Below, one piece after another: positions 18,068 to 27,343 of a stretch of 64,000 nt of DNA. Below the pieces are notes generated by a model. That model made no database searches, was not told the origin of the DNA, and saw nothing but the letters and a program-made list of their open reading frames with translations. The stretch comes from Ascidiaceihabitans sp. (GTDB lineage Bacteria > Pseudomonadota > Alphaproteobacteria > Rhodobacterales > Rhodobacteraceae). Location of the stretch: assembly GCA_028825475.1 (NCBI GenBank), contig JAPKAB010000001.1, positions 62,001 through 126,000 of the forward strand. The letters are read 5' to 3'. Position numbers and translations under genes: made by a program. Position 1 is the stretch's first letter; each line of letters begins with the position of its first letter.

Positions 18068-18948
18068 TTTGACGCAGCGCCTTGATCACTCTTGAAATAG
18101 TTAAAGAATTCGCTGTCAGGCGACATAACCATCGATGTGTTTTTACCAGTGATTGCAGTCTCATAGGCGGTCAAAGAACGGTAGAATTCAAAGAACTCTT
18201 GATCCTGACCATATGCTTCCGCAAATATTTTGTTACGTGCCGCATCAGCTTCACCTTCAGCGATACGTGCGTCACGGCGCGCTTCAGATAAGATTTCCTC
18301 ATACGTACGATCCGCAAGCGCCGTAACACGTTGTGCAGCCTCACGACCACGCGCACGTTCATCCGTTGCCTCACGCTCACGTTCCGCAATCATCCGCTGC
18401 AAAGTCGCGGCAAAGTTTTGCTCTGGCAAGTTGGTTTGACGAAGACGTACATCAACGATGGAAAGACCCAGTGCCTTAGCACGCGAGTCAGATTGATCAC
18501 GGATCAGGTTCATCAATTCCGCACGCTCTGGGGATAGGATGGTGTTAGACGTCACACCTTCAGAACCCAAAACAGCACGAATTTGCGAGTCTAGAATACC
18601 GCGCAACTGCACTTCAGCTTCACGTTCACCACCACCGCCAAGCGCTTGACGGAACTGTTTCACGTTAGTGATACGGTACAAAACAAACGCATCGACTTCT
18701 AGACGACGATCATCGGCCGGTGTGACCTCGATCAATTCCGTTTCCATAGTCAGGATACGGTCTTCGTAACGTGCAACTTCGTCCAGCAATGGAATTTTAA
18801 AGCCCAGGCCAGGTTCAGTAATCTCTTGTTTGATTTGACCAAAACGCAGAACCAGCACTTTTTCGCGCTCGTCCACAATAAAGATCGATGAAAGGATACC
18901 TGCGATTGCGATAACAACGACAGGGATCAAATAGCTAGAGTTACGCAT
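18064..18948 (-). CDS. hflC: HflC, SPFH-domain modulator of FtsH
   Basis: A 294-residue type II membrane protein that with HflK forms a large periplasmic cage around FtsH and tunes its proteolysis. One N-terminal membrane segment (YLIPVVVIAIAGILSSIFIV) is followed by the SPFH/Band-7 domain (DEREKVLVLRFGQI, EPGLGFKIPLLDEV) and a long Ala/Arg/Glu helix (about residues 190-250). The ATG overlaps the hflK TAA (TAATG), so translation is coupled. Length is as usual for the family. Confidence 0.95.
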   Translation of the reverse strand: MRNSSYLIPVVVIAIAGILSSIFIVDEREKVLVLRFGQIKQEITEPGLGFKIPLLDEVARYEDRILTMETELIEVTPADDRRLEVDAFVLYRITNVKQFRQALGGGGEREAEVQLRGILDSQIRAVLGSEGVTSNTILSPERAELMNLIRDQSDSRAKALGLSIVDVRLRQTNLPEQNFAATLQRMIAEREREATDERARGREAAQRVTALADRTYEEILSEARRDARIAEGEADAARNKIFAEAYGQDQEFFEFYRSLTAYETAITGKNTSMVMSPDSEFFNYFKSDQGAASK

Positions 18949-20159
18949 TAGTTTGACCCTCCATTTTTACGCAATTCATTCAGAGGAAGGTAGGGAACAA
19001 CGCCCTGCCCGCCATCAGCATTATTTTCAAGAATGATCTTGTCCACATTGCCCAAAACCTTTTCCATCGTCTCAAGATAAAGACGTTTGCGGGTCACTTC
19101 AGGGGCCGCTTGATATTCGTTCAAAACAGCCAAGAAACGGCTGGCTTCACCAACAGCGTCATTGACCACACGGGCGCGATAGCCTTCGGCAGCTTCAAGC
19201 AATTGCGCAGATTCACCACGGGCTTCCGCAGTTTTCTGGTTTGCATATGCATCCGCTTGACGCTCTAAGCGGTCGCGCTCTTGTTCTGCGGCCTGAACAT
19301 CACGGAACGCATCCACAACAGAAACGGTTGTTACGTTACCGTTTGCATCGACCATACGTACTGTTTGGCTTGGTGGATCGACCTTCTTAACGTTCACACG
19401 CAGAATGTTGATACCTGTTTGGCGGTTGTCCAAAGTAAGTTGGATCAATTCGCGCACGTCGACTTCAACGCTGGCACGGTCGCGGTTCAAAATCGGAGCC
19501 AATTCGGATTCAGCGATAACTTCACGCATCGCTGCCTCAGAAATCGCAATCACTGAAGATTCAGGAGAGCGTAGCGAGAATTTGAAATCACGTGCATTTT
19601 TGACGTTCCAAACAACTTCGAAATCGATGTCTACGATGTTTTCGTCCGTTGTCAGCATCAAGCCGTCATTGCCAGACGTCCGCGCAACACCAATTGTCTC
19701 GGTGCGGTTGGTTGTGACATCAAACACTTCGGCCTTGACCAGTGGCCAAGGGGCAAAGTTCAGACCTTCAGTACCGATGTCTGAGAATTCACCAAGGAAC
19801 AATTCGATAGACTGTTGTTCAGGGCGAACAGTGTAAAAGCTGGTCATTCCCCACAATACTGCAGCTGCCAAAAGACCAAGGCCGACTGTGCCGCGTGTCA
19901 GTGCAGGACCGCCACCGCCGCCATTGTCAGCGCCGTTGCCGCCGCCAGTGCCACCACGGCCGCCCATTAGGACGCGCAGTTGCTCTTGGCCTTTTTTGAC
20001 CAGCTCATCAATCTCTGGGATTTGTGGCCCATCGTTGCCCGGCTTGCGCCCGCCACCGTTATTGCCGTTGTCCCCACGGTTTCCGCCGCCATTGCTGCCG
20101 CCGTTGTTACCGCCCGAATTGCCGCCGCCCCCCCAGGGGCCGCCTGTATTGCCAGCCAT
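18948..20159 (-). CDS. hflK: HflK, SPFH-domain modulator of FtsH
   Basis: Partner of HflC. The 403-residue product starts with a Gly/Asn-rich tract (residues about 1-80, repeated GGN/GGG units) that is disordered and typical of HflK, then one membrane helix (TVGLGLLAAAVLWGMTSFY), the SPFH domain (VRPEQQSIELFLG, EGLNFAPWPLVKA) and a helical region rich in Ala/Glu/Arg. AAGGA lies about ten bases before the ATG. It heads the operon hflK-hflC-DUF2065, probably with degP. The low-complexity start creates a long Pro-rich antisense frame that is not a gene. Confidence 0.95.
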   Translation of the reverse strand: MAGNTGGPWGGGGNSGGNNGGSNGGGNRGDNGNNGGGRKPGNDGPQIPEIDELVKKGQEQLRVLMGGRGGTGGGNGADNGGGGGPALTRGTVGLGLLAAAVLWGMTSFYTVRPEQQSIELFLGEFSDIGTEGLNFAPWPLVKAEVFDVTTNRTETIGVARTSGNDGLMLTTDENIVDIDFEVVWNVKNARDFKFSLRSPESSVIAISEAAMREVIAESELAPILNRDRASVEVDVRELIQLTLDNRQTGINILRVNVKKVDPPSQTVRMVDANGNVTTVSVVDAFRDVQAAEQERDRLERQADAYANQKTAEARGESAQLLEAAEGYRARVVNDAVGEASRFLAVLNEYQAAPEVTRKRLYLETMEKVLGNVDKIILENNADGGQGVVPYLPLNELRKNGGSN

Positions 20160-20241
20160 TTTCGCGTCATTCCTTAAATTTAGAAACTTTAATCTTGATC
20201 TATACCTGTGCTTTCAGGTCAAAAAATCAAGCCATGTGTCT

Positions 20242-21600
20242 CTATGTTTTACGTGTCGGTGTTTTCATTGTTACCATTTCTTCAGACATTGTGGGGTGAA
20301 CCGCAACCGTCCGGTCGAAATCTTCTTTTGTAGCGCCCATTTTGACCGCAATACCTGCCAATTGGATCATCTCGCCCGCATTCGGTGCAACGATATGGCA
20401 GCCCAAGACAACGCGCGTTGCTTGGGACACGATCAGTTTCATCATAACGCGATCAGGTTTGCCTGCGAATGAGGACTGCATTGGTTTGAATGTCGTCGCA
20501 TAAACTTCAATCGGTTCAATCTCAGCTGCTGCTTCCTCAGACAATCCAACGGTACCCATTTCAGGCTGCGTAAAGATCGCGGATGGGATCACATCGTGAT
20601 CGACAGGTGTTGGGTTGGCGTTGAACACCGTCTGAACAAAGGCCATGCCTTCGCGGATCGCAACAGGTGTAAGGTTCACACGGTTGGTCACATCGCCAAT
20701 CGCATAGATCGATGGGACACCGGTTTGGCTATACTCATCCACAACGATTTCACCACCACGGCCCAGCGCGCCGCCAGCTTCTTCAATGCCCAATCCATCC
20801 GTGTTTGGTTTGCGGCCCGTTGCGAACAAAACCTGATCGAAAATGGTTTCGACGCCGGTGGTCGACTTAACCCAGACCCCACCGTCACGTTTTTCCATCT
20901 CTGCGATGTTCGTGCCCAATTGTAGATCGATGCCTTTTTCGACCATTTGGTCCGCAATCAATGTACGCGCCTCATTGTCAAAGCCACGCAAAATTTGCTC
21001 GCCACGGTAATACTGTGTCACCGAAACGCCCAAACCATTCATGACGCCTGCAAATTCAGACGCGATGTAACCGCCACCGATAATCAGCATCTTTTTTGGC
21101 AGTTCTGGCAGATCGAACAAATCATCAGACACGATACCCAAATCCGCATTTGGAATGTTGGGACGTGTCGGGCGACCACCCACAGCGACCAAAATATGCC
21201 TGGCTGTCTTCTCTTCACCCGTGGACAAGGCGACGGTGTGCGCGTCTTTGACAGTTGCGCGTGCATCGAATGTCTCAACGCCAGAGTTGGCAAGCAAGCG
21301 GCGATAGATGGCCTCAAGGCGATCCAATTCAGCGTGCAAAGACCCTTTAAAGCGGTCCCAGTTGAAATCACCCAAAGTGATATCCCAACCATATGCTCCA
21401 GCTTCCGCCTCAACACCGCTATAGCCTGATGCAAATACCATCAGCTTTTTGGGAACACAGCCGCGAATAACGCAGGTGCCGCCGTAACGATCCTCTTCTG
21501 CCAATGCGACTTTCGCACCATGTTCACCAGCTGCAACACGGGCTGCACGTACGCCGCCAGAGCCGCCACCAATAACAAAAAGATCGTAGTCGAACGCCAT
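20242..21600 (-). CDS. gor: Glutathione-disulfide reductase
   Basis: NADPH-dependent flavoprotein that keeps glutathione reduced. The 452-residue product has the FAD fold IGGGSGGVRAARVAA, the redox-active disulfide GGTCVIRGCVPKKL, the second Rossmann motif IIGGGYIASEFAGVM for NADPH, the FAD contact YAIGDVTNRVNLTPVA and the C-terminal HPTMSEEMV with the His-Glu pair. AAGGA precedes ATG 21600. It is 14 bp after rpiA on the same strand, so rpiA-gor are probably one unit. Confidence 0.95.
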   Translation of the reverse strand: MAFDYDLFVIGGGSGGVRAARVAAGEHGAKVALAEEDRYGGTCVIRGCVPKKLMVFASGYSGVEAEAGAYGWDITLGDFNWDRFKGSLHAELDRLEAIYRRLLANSGVETFDARATVKDAHTVALSTGEEKTARHILVAVGGRPTRPNIPNADLGIVSDDLFDLPELPKKMLIIGGGYIASEFAGVMNGLGVSVTQYYRGEQILRGFDNEARTLIADQMVEKGIDLQLGTNIAEMEKRDGGVWVKSTTGVETIFDQVLFATGRKPNTDGLGIEEAGGALGRGGEIVVDEYSQTGVPSIYAIGDVTNRVNLTPVAIREGMAFVQTVFNANPTPVDHDVIPSAIFTQPEMGTVGLSEEAAAEIEPIEVYATTFKPMQSSFAGKPDRVMMKLIVSQATRVVLGCHIVAPNAGEMIQLAGIAVKMGATKEDFDRTVAVHPTMSEEMVTMKTPTRKT

Positions 21601-21614
21601 GGGCTTAGTCCTTG

Positions 21615-22400
21615 TTATGAAAGATCGCTAAACAGGTTGTCTGTTTCGACGAAATCAAGACGGTCTGTTTCGACCGTCCCCGCATTAATATCACGTATCT
21701 CGACACGGCCATCGCCGAAGCCGATTACGACTGCATCACAGATATCAATAAACAGTCCGTTTTCAACCACACCCGGCATTTGATTTATCACCATCGCCAA
21801 CTGACGTGGATTCCCAATACGGTTCAAATGAAGGTCCAGAATATGGTTACCCTCATCCGTGATAAACGGGCGATGTCCATTCATGCGCAGCGTCGACTGA
21901 CGGCCCAAAACATCCATAGAAATAAGGGTTTCTTCGACCAGCGCTTGGGTGGTCTGCCATCCAAAGGGAATGACCTCGATTGGCAATGGAAAATTGCCCA
22001 AGGATTCGACCTCTTTGCCGATGTCCGCGATAACAATCATTTGATCAGATGCCGTCGCCACAATCTTCTCTTGTAGCAATGAACCACCACCACCTTTGAT
22101 CAGATTTAGGTCGCCGTCAAACTCATCTGCACCATCAATCGTGATGTCTAACCATTTGGCTTCATCCAACGAGATAATATCAAGTCCAACTTCGCGCGCC
22201 AATTCAGCAATGCGGGTCGATGTGGGAACACCTTTAATCCGCAGGCCATCATTGCGTACGTTTTCACCCAAACAACGCACCAACCACGCAGCGGTTGATC
22301 CGGTGCCTAATCCAACGCGCATGCCGTCCTCGACGTATTGCGCAGCCCGTTTGGCAGCAACAAATTTTGCCTTGTCGATTGGTGACAATTCTCCGGCCAT
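21615..22400 (-). CDS. rpiA: Ribose-5-phosphate isomerase A
   Basis: Interconverts ribose-5-P and ribulose-5-P in the pentose phosphate pathway. The 261-residue protein shows VGLGTGSTAAWLVRCLG, IDGADEFDGDLNLIKGGGG (catalytic Asp and the substrate loop) and LLQEKIVATAS. The frame runs to an ATG at 22436, but I chose ATG 22400 because GGGGAG lies nine bases upstream and the family begins there. It precedes gor by 14 bp on the same strand. Confidence 0.95.
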   Translation of the reverse strand: MAGELSPIDKAKFVAAKRAAQYVEDGMRVGLGTGSTAAWLVRCLGENVRNDGLRIKGVPTSTRIAELAREVGLDIISLDEAKWLDITIDGADEFDGDLNLIKGGGGSLLQEKIVATASDQMIVIADIGKEVESLGNFPLPIEVIPFGWQTTQALVEETLISMDVLGRQSTLRMNGHRPFITDEGNHILDLHLNRIGNPRQLAMVINQMPGVVENGLFIDICDAVVIGFGDGRVEIRDINAGTVETDRLDFVETDNLFSDLS

Positions 22401-22576
22401 AGCTGCGACTCCCCACTTACTGCGCACCTTATACAAAAGTGCAGGCTAAGGTGCGAGAAGAAAGCACCCCCTTAATCCCGCACAAATGCATCGTAAAAAT
22501 GGGTCACGTCCCCTCTTCACTTTGAAATGTCGTTTTCGGAAAGACCTATAGGACCATCTGCCCTATTCATTAAGGC

Positions 22577-23278
22577 ATGAGCTATGTCCTGCACTACGCC
22601 CCTGATAACGCATCCCTTGTGATCCGCCTTGCGCTGGAACACGTTGGCGCGCCCTATCACTGCGCCCTCGTGGACCGTAGCCAAGCGGCGCAACGGTCTG
22701 ATGCCTACATGGCCCTGAACCCCAATGGCTTGATCCCAACGCTGGAAACGGATCATGGACCCATCTTTGAAACAGGCGCTATTCTGCTTTGGCTGGCCGA
22801 TCGCCACGGCGGCTTGGGCCCTGCCCCAGACAGTGCTGAGCGTGCGGATTTCCTGAAATGGTTGTTCTTTGTATCCAACACCGTGCACTCTGCCCTGCGT
22901 ATGTTGTTTTATCCTGATCAATTCATTGGCGCGGACCACATTCACCAAAGTACTTTGCGCGCAAACGCAGCGAACGCTTTGGCTCGATATCACACCCAAC
23001 TCGATGGCCTTGTGGCCCAAGGGCACGCATGGTGCGGCGGGCAAACGCCCAGCGCTTTGGATTTTTACATCGCGGCCACATTGCGCTGGCCCGCCATTTA
23101 CCCACAAGATTATGACCGCAGTTGGCACAGCTTAGCCAACTACCCAGCCCTCCACGACATGTGTCAGCGCTTGGAAACACTCGCGCCCGTCCATTCATTG
23201 ATCCAAGCAGAGGGCATGAACGCAACCCCGTTCACAAACCCTGCAGCACCAAACCCTCCTGAAGGAAGCCCGATCTAA
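22577..23278 (+). CDS. Glutathione S-transferase family protein
   Basis: A 233-residue soluble protein with an N-terminal thioredoxin-like domain (SYVLHYAPDNASLVIRLALE, then PNGLIPTLETDHG with the cis-Pro, and ETGAILLWLAD with the Glu-Thr glutathione-binding pair) and an all-helical C-terminal domain. The first-strand residues D-N-A-S suggest Ser or Asn rather than Tyr/Cys as the thiol-activating residue. Substrate is unknown. Its TAA shares the A of the sdaA ATG (TAATG). It therefore leads a coupled operon with serine deaminase and an EamA exporter. Confidence 0.85.
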   Translation: MSYVLHYAPDNASLVIRLALEHVGAPYHCALVDRSQAAQRSDAYMALNPNGLIPTLETDHGPIFETGAILLWLADRHGGLGPAPDSAERADFLKWLFFVSNTVHSALRMLFYPDQFIGADHIHQSTLRANAANALARYHTQLDGLVAQGHAWCGGQTPSALDFYIAATLRWPAIYPQDYDRSWHSLANYPALHDMCQRLETLAPVHSLIQAEGMNATPFTNPAAPNPPEGSPI

Positions 23279-24651
23279 TGTTTCTATCCGTTTTCGAGAT
23301 GTTCAAAGTCGGCATTGGACCGTCCTCTTCCCACACGATGGGACCGATGGTAGCCGCCGCCCGTTTTCTTGACATGATGCGCACCTCACCGTTTGAATTT
23401 GCAGGTGTTAAGGCGTCCCTGCACGGATCCTTGGCCTTCACTGGCGTGGGCCACGCAACGGACCGCGCCACGATCCTTGGCCTTGCTGGCTTTCTGCCTG
23501 ACACCTACGACAATGATAAGGCTGATGCGGTTCTCACGGCCATGCGCGAGACGAACACACTCACCCCCGCAGACCTACCAACGCTGAACTTCAACCCAAA
23601 GACCGATCTGATCTTTGATTATGACACACAGCTAGATGGTCACGCCAATGGTATGATCCTGATGGCAACGGACAAACAGGGCGACGTGACCCTTAGCCAA
23701 GTGTTCTATTCCATCGGTGGCGGCTTTGTCATGACGGAACAGGAATTGGCCGCAGGCAAAGCCACTGATGAAGGGGCTCCTGTGCCCTTTCCGTTCAAAT
23801 CCGCCGCCGAAATGCTGAAGATGTCCAACGCCTCTGGCAAAACCATCGCCGCGATGAAGCGCAGCAATGAAGAAGCCCGTGGCGGTGCGGCCAACCTTAA
23901 GACAGGTTCCGCGCGTTTGTGGCAAGTGATGAACGACTGCATTAACCGCGGCCTTGAAACCGATGGCATCCTACCTGGTGGCCTGAACGTGAAACGCCGC
24001 GCCAAAGGCATTCATGACGCATTGTTGGCTGAACGAGGCATGAACCAACAAGCGCCCCACACCATCAATGACTGGATGAGCGTCTACGCCATGGCCGTAA
24101 ACGAGGAAAACGCCGCTGGTGGTCAAGTTGTCACCGCCCCAACAAACGGGGCCGCAGGCGTGTTGCCAGCCACTCTGCGCTATTACCTAGACCACGTACC
24201 GGGCGCATCGGAATCCCATATCGAAGATTTCCTGCTGACCGCCGCCGCCATTGGGGGTCTTGTGAAATACAACGCCTCAATCTCTGGAGCCGAAGCGGGG
24301 TGTCAGGCCGAAGTGGGGTCTGCCGCAGCCATGTCCGCTGCAGCCCTATGTGCTGTAATGGGCGGATCACCCGAACAGGTCGAAAACGCGGCTGAAATCG
24401 CGCTTGAACATCACCTTGGTATGACATGCGATCCCGTCAAAGGTTTGGTGCAGGTCCCTTGTATCGAACGCAACGGACTTGGCGCGATCAAAGCGGTCTC
24501 TGCCGCCTCCCTCGCGCTGCGGGGTGATGGGACACATCTTGTGCCCCTAGATGCCTGCATCGAAACCATGCGCCAAACGGGCGAGGACATGTCCGCCAAA
24601 TACAAAGAAACCTCTCTTGGTGGCTTGGCCGTCAACGTCCCCAACTGCTGA
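23278..24651 (+). CDS. sdaA: L-serine ammonia-lyase, iron-sulfur type
   Basis: Breaks L-serine into pyruvate and ammonia with a [4Fe-4S] cluster. The 457-residue single-chain form has the N-terminal beta domain (SVFEMFKVGIGPSSSHTMGP) and the alpha domain with SGAEAGCQAEVGSA, MTCDPVKGLVQVPC and ATGs at typical sites; the cysteines in these two blocks are cluster ligands. Start ATG shares a base with the GST stop and its TGA shares a base with the EamA ATG (TGATG). The tight coupling to an exporter hints at amino acid overflow control. Confidence 0.95.
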   Translation: MFLSVFEMFKVGIGPSSSHTMGPMVAAARFLDMMRTSPFEFAGVKASLHGSLAFTGVGHATDRATILGLAGFLPDTYDNDKADAVLTAMRETNTLTPADLPTLNFNPKTDLIFDYDTQLDGHANGMILMATDKQGDVTLSQVFYSIGGGFVMTEQELAAGKATDEGAPVPFPFKSAAEMLKMSNASGKTIAAMKRSNEEARGGAANLKTGSARLWQVMNDCINRGLETDGILPGGLNVKRRAKGIHDALLAERGMNQQAPHTINDWMSVYAMAVNEENAAGGQVVTAPTNGAAGVLPATLRYYLDHVPGASESHIEDFLLTAAAIGGLVKYNASISGAEAGCQAEVGSAAAMSAAALCAVMGGSPEQVENAAEIALEHHLGMTCDPVKGLVQVPCIERNGLGAIKAVSAASLALRGDGTHLVPLDACIETMRQTGEDMSAKYKETSLGGLAVNVPNC

Positions 24652-25559
24652 TGAAACCCGCAAACGCAACCCTCACAGGCGTGTTGCTGATGGCATCCGG
24701 TGCAATGATCGCGCCCGGTATCGACGTCTTTGCCAAACTGGTGCCCCATGAAATCCCTGTGGCCCAAGTGACGGCCGCGCGGTTCATCATGCAATCCAGC
24801 CTTCTGCTGCCAATCGCCGCCTTCATGGCCGTACTTCACCTCCCCAACAGACAAGAGGTGGTGTTACATCTGCTGCGCGCCACTCTGATTATGGTTGCGA
24901 CAGGACTGTTTTTTACCGCGTTGCGTTCTATGCCCATCGCAGACGCAATCGCCGTGTTCTTTGTCGAGCCCTTTATCCTAACCCTTCTTGGGGCTGTGAT
25001 ACTGAAAGAAACCGTAGGACCGCGCAGGATCATCGCCTGTCTCATCGGCTTTATCGGCGCACTGTTTGTAATCCGCCCAAGCTTTGCCAACACAGGCGCC
25101 GTCGCATTGTTGCCGTTGGGAACAGCCGCGTGCTTTGCCGTCTACATGATCCTCACGCGGCAAATGGCGCAAAAGATGCATCCACTCGCTATGCAATCCT
25201 ACACAGCCATTGCAGCCGTGGTTTTATCCGTCCCCGTCCTATGGTTCGCGGACGGCTCAAACATTGCAGGCCTCGATCCTGCGTGGCCCAGCGCCTTTGC
25301 CGTTCAGATGATGATCGGGGTCGGGGTCATGGCAACCCTCGCGCATCTGCTGATCGGGTTCGCCATGGCCAAAGCGCCTGCAAGCACCCTTGCCCCTCTA
25401 CAATATCTAGAAATCGTAACCGCCACGATATTCGGGATCGCTATTTTTGGTGATGTGCCAACACCCACAACTCTGCTGGGTGTTGCGATCATCATATCCT
25501 CTGGCCTGTACATATTGGCACGCGAGCGTCAAAGCAGCGACACTTCCAACAATTTGTGA
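24651..25559 (+). CDS. EamA/DMT-family transporter (paralogue 1)
   Basis: A 302-residue protein with ten hydrophobic segments in two EamA halves. Typical blocks are AVFFVEPFILTLLGAVILKE, TVGPRRIIACLIGFIGALFV and STLAPLQYLEIVTATIFG. It is translationally coupled to sdaA by TGATG. A metabolite exporter is likely, possibly for serine or a product; that substrate is inferred only from context. It is about one-third to two-fifths identical by eye to the next gene, so the pair looks like an old tandem duplication. Confidence 0.85.
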   Translation: MKPANATLTGVLLMASGAMIAPGIDVFAKLVPHEIPVAQVTAARFIMQSSLLLPIAAFMAVLHLPNRQEVVLHLLRATLIMVATGLFFTALRSMPIADAIAVFFVEPFILTLLGAVILKETVGPRRIIACLIGFIGALFVIRPSFANTGAVALLPLGTAACFAVYMILTRQMAQKMHPLAMQSYTAIAAVVLSVPVLWFADGSNIAGLDPAWPSAFAVQMMIGVGVMATLAHLLIGFAMAKAPASTLAPLQYLEIVTATIFGIAIFGDVPTPTTLLGVAIIISSGLYILARERQSSDTSNNL

Positions 25560-25650
25560 CGCCAATTAGCGGCAATCAAGCCCCAAACAAGGGCAGTTTA
25601 TACGCAACCTGTACGTTGCTTTCAAAAAGTACGCCGCCTAACGTGATGAT

Positions 25651-26568
25651 ATGACACAAGATAAACCCCTCCTCGGAATTCTGCTTATGCTTGGTTTTTG
25701 CGTTCTTGCCCCAATGGGTGACGCAGTTGCCAAGATCCTAGGTGAGACAGTTCCACTCGGCCAATTGCTCGTCGTACGCTTTGCAGTGCAAGCGATCATC
25801 CTAATCCCGATGGTCTGGGCCACCAAACTGGCGTGGCGCATGAGCGGTCGGGTTCTTCAACTCGCCTTCCTTAGAACGGTCCTTCATATCTTCGGCATTG
25901 GCGCGATGTTTACCGCCCTGCAATATCTTCCACTGGCCGATGCCGTCGCGATTGCCTTTGTCATGCCGTTCATTATGCTGCTGCTTGGTAAATATGTGCT
26001 GGGCGAAGAAGTAGGTGCCCGTCGTCTAATCGCCTGCAGCGTTGGCTTTGTCGGTACCCTTCTGGTCGTACAACCCAGTTTTGCCGAAGTAGGCTGGCCA
26101 GCCCTGCTTCCATTGGTTGTCGCCCTAAACTTCTCATTCTTCATGTTAATCACCCGCAAAATCGCCAAAGAAACCAATCCGATTGGACTCCAGGCAGTCA
26201 GCGGTGTCATGGCGGTTTGCATTATGGTGCCCCTTCTGGCGATCACAACAAGCTCTGGCATTGATGCGTTGACCCTGATGGCACCCTCAGCATTTGAGTG
26301 GACCATGTTATGGGCGATTGGTGCCCTTGGCACGATGGCGCATCTGTTGATGACATGGTCCTTGCGGTATGCACCCTCAGCAACCTTGGCCCCAATGCAA
26401 TATTTGGAAATCCCAATTGCAACTGTCATCGGCTTTTGGGTCTTTCAGGATTTACCAAATGGAATGGCTGCCATTGGCATCGCAATCACAGTGGCCGCAG
26501 GCGTCTATATCATTTTACGCGAGCGGGCCATTTCACGTGATCTGGCAGCGACGCCAGAACCTGCGTAA
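25651..26568 (+). CDS. EamA/DMT-family transporter (paralogue 2)
   Basis: A 305-residue paralogue of the preceding gene with the same landmarks: PLADAVAIAFVMPFIMLLLG, GARRLIACSVGFVGTLLVV, LAPMQYLEIPIATVIGF and a final VYIILRERA. It follows paralogue 1 by 91 bp, enough for its own promoter. Its last 59 bp overlap the end of the convergent thiamine pyrophosphokinase gene, both frames being real. Substrate unknown. Confidence 0.85.
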   Translation: MTQDKPLLGILLMLGFCVLAPMGDAVAKILGETVPLGQLLVVRFAVQAIILIPMVWATKLAWRMSGRVLQLAFLRTVLHIFGIGAMFTALQYLPLADAVAIAFVMPFIMLLLGKYVLGEEVGARRLIACSVGFVGTLLVVQPSFAEVGWPALLPLVVALNFSFFMLITRKIAKETNPIGLQAVSGVMAVCIMVPLLAITTSSGIDALTLMAPSAFEWTMLWAIGALGTMAHLLMTWSLRYAPSATLAPMQYLEIPIATVIGFWVFQDLPNGMAAIGIAITVAAGVYIILRERAISRDLAATPEPA

Positions 26569-27202
26569 CATCTGCGAGCATCCGGCGGGGCAAGATGCAC
26601 AACATGCCCCGCGCTGACATCTTCAGCTGAATGACACCAGTCGCACAGTTGGACGTTCCAACCCGTTCACCCGGTGCCAAAGCCAGCCCATCAATCGGCC
26701 ATTCCAAGCCAACGGAGGTACCTGTCACCTCAGCCATGGGAAATAGCGATACAATATCCCCAACTCTGGTCGGCAATTCAATCTCTGCAGGGCAGTGAAA
26801 CACAATTTCATGTGGGCCCAACAAAACACAAGGACAATCAGCGCGCACAACTAAGGTGTGCATCGCAGCCATCTGGTGATCCACACGCCCGCCCAAAAAT
26901 CCCACGCCAACAACAACTGGCGTCTCTACATTTCGCAGGCATTTATCAAAGTCATTGCTGTCCTGTTCAGGGATATGGTGCTGCCGCTCAACAGGAATTT
27001 GCGCCAAGACCGAAGCGTTCAAAGAATCAAAATCACCGATCACCGCTTCCAATTGGATCCCAGCGGCCAGCGCCACAATTGAACCACCATCTGCCGCTAT
27101 GCAGCTTGGTGCGATACTGAGGGCAAGATTTAAGTCCTCAGGACCGACATCGCCACCACCTACAATTGTAACTGGGCGATTACTTTGAAAAACTGACGTC
27201 AT
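26510..27202 (-). CDS. Thiamine pyrophosphokinase
   Basis: Transfers pyrophosphate from ATP to thiamine to make thiamine diphosphate. The 230-residue protein has IAADGGSIVAL, VIGDFDSL (metal-binding Asp pair), EQDSNDFDKCLRN (the family's DxxDxxK block) and GFLGGRVDHQMAAMHTL, followed by the all-beta thiamine-binding domain with GTSNCATG near the end. The domains and spacing match the family (200-230 residues). It converges on an EamA gene with a 59-bp overlap. No TPP riboswitch was seen before it. Confidence 0.9.
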   Translation of the reverse strand: MTSVFQSNRPVTIVGGGDVGPEDLNLALSIAPSCIAADGGSIVALAAGIQLEAVIGDFDSLNASVLAQIPVERQHHIPEQDSNDFDKCLRNVETPVVVGVGFLGGRVDHQMAAMHTLVVRADCPCVLLGPHEIVFHCPAEIELPTRVGDIVSLFPMAEVTGTSVGLEWPIDGLALAPGERVGTSNCATGVIQLKMSARGMLCILPRRMLADVTQVLASLPDHVKWPARVK

Positions 27203-27343
27203 TTAGATGCAAATACACGCATTTATTGAAGTTCCACCACATTCTCGCCATGAAATGATACCATGATAGACACAGAATCGGGCTGCTTTCGCCCTAGGTA
27301 CCACGCTAAACAACAAGCTGCAAAAGCGCAGAGGACGTAACCG

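Noticed and set aside
19888-20472. Long plus-strand frame opposite hflK
   Set aside because: It is a Pro-rich mirror of the Gly/Asn-rich hflK 5' end and runs into gor; no ribosome site or family pattern.
22517-23128. 203-residue frame opposite the GST gene
   Set aside because: Shadow of a clearly recognised GST; no ribosome site.
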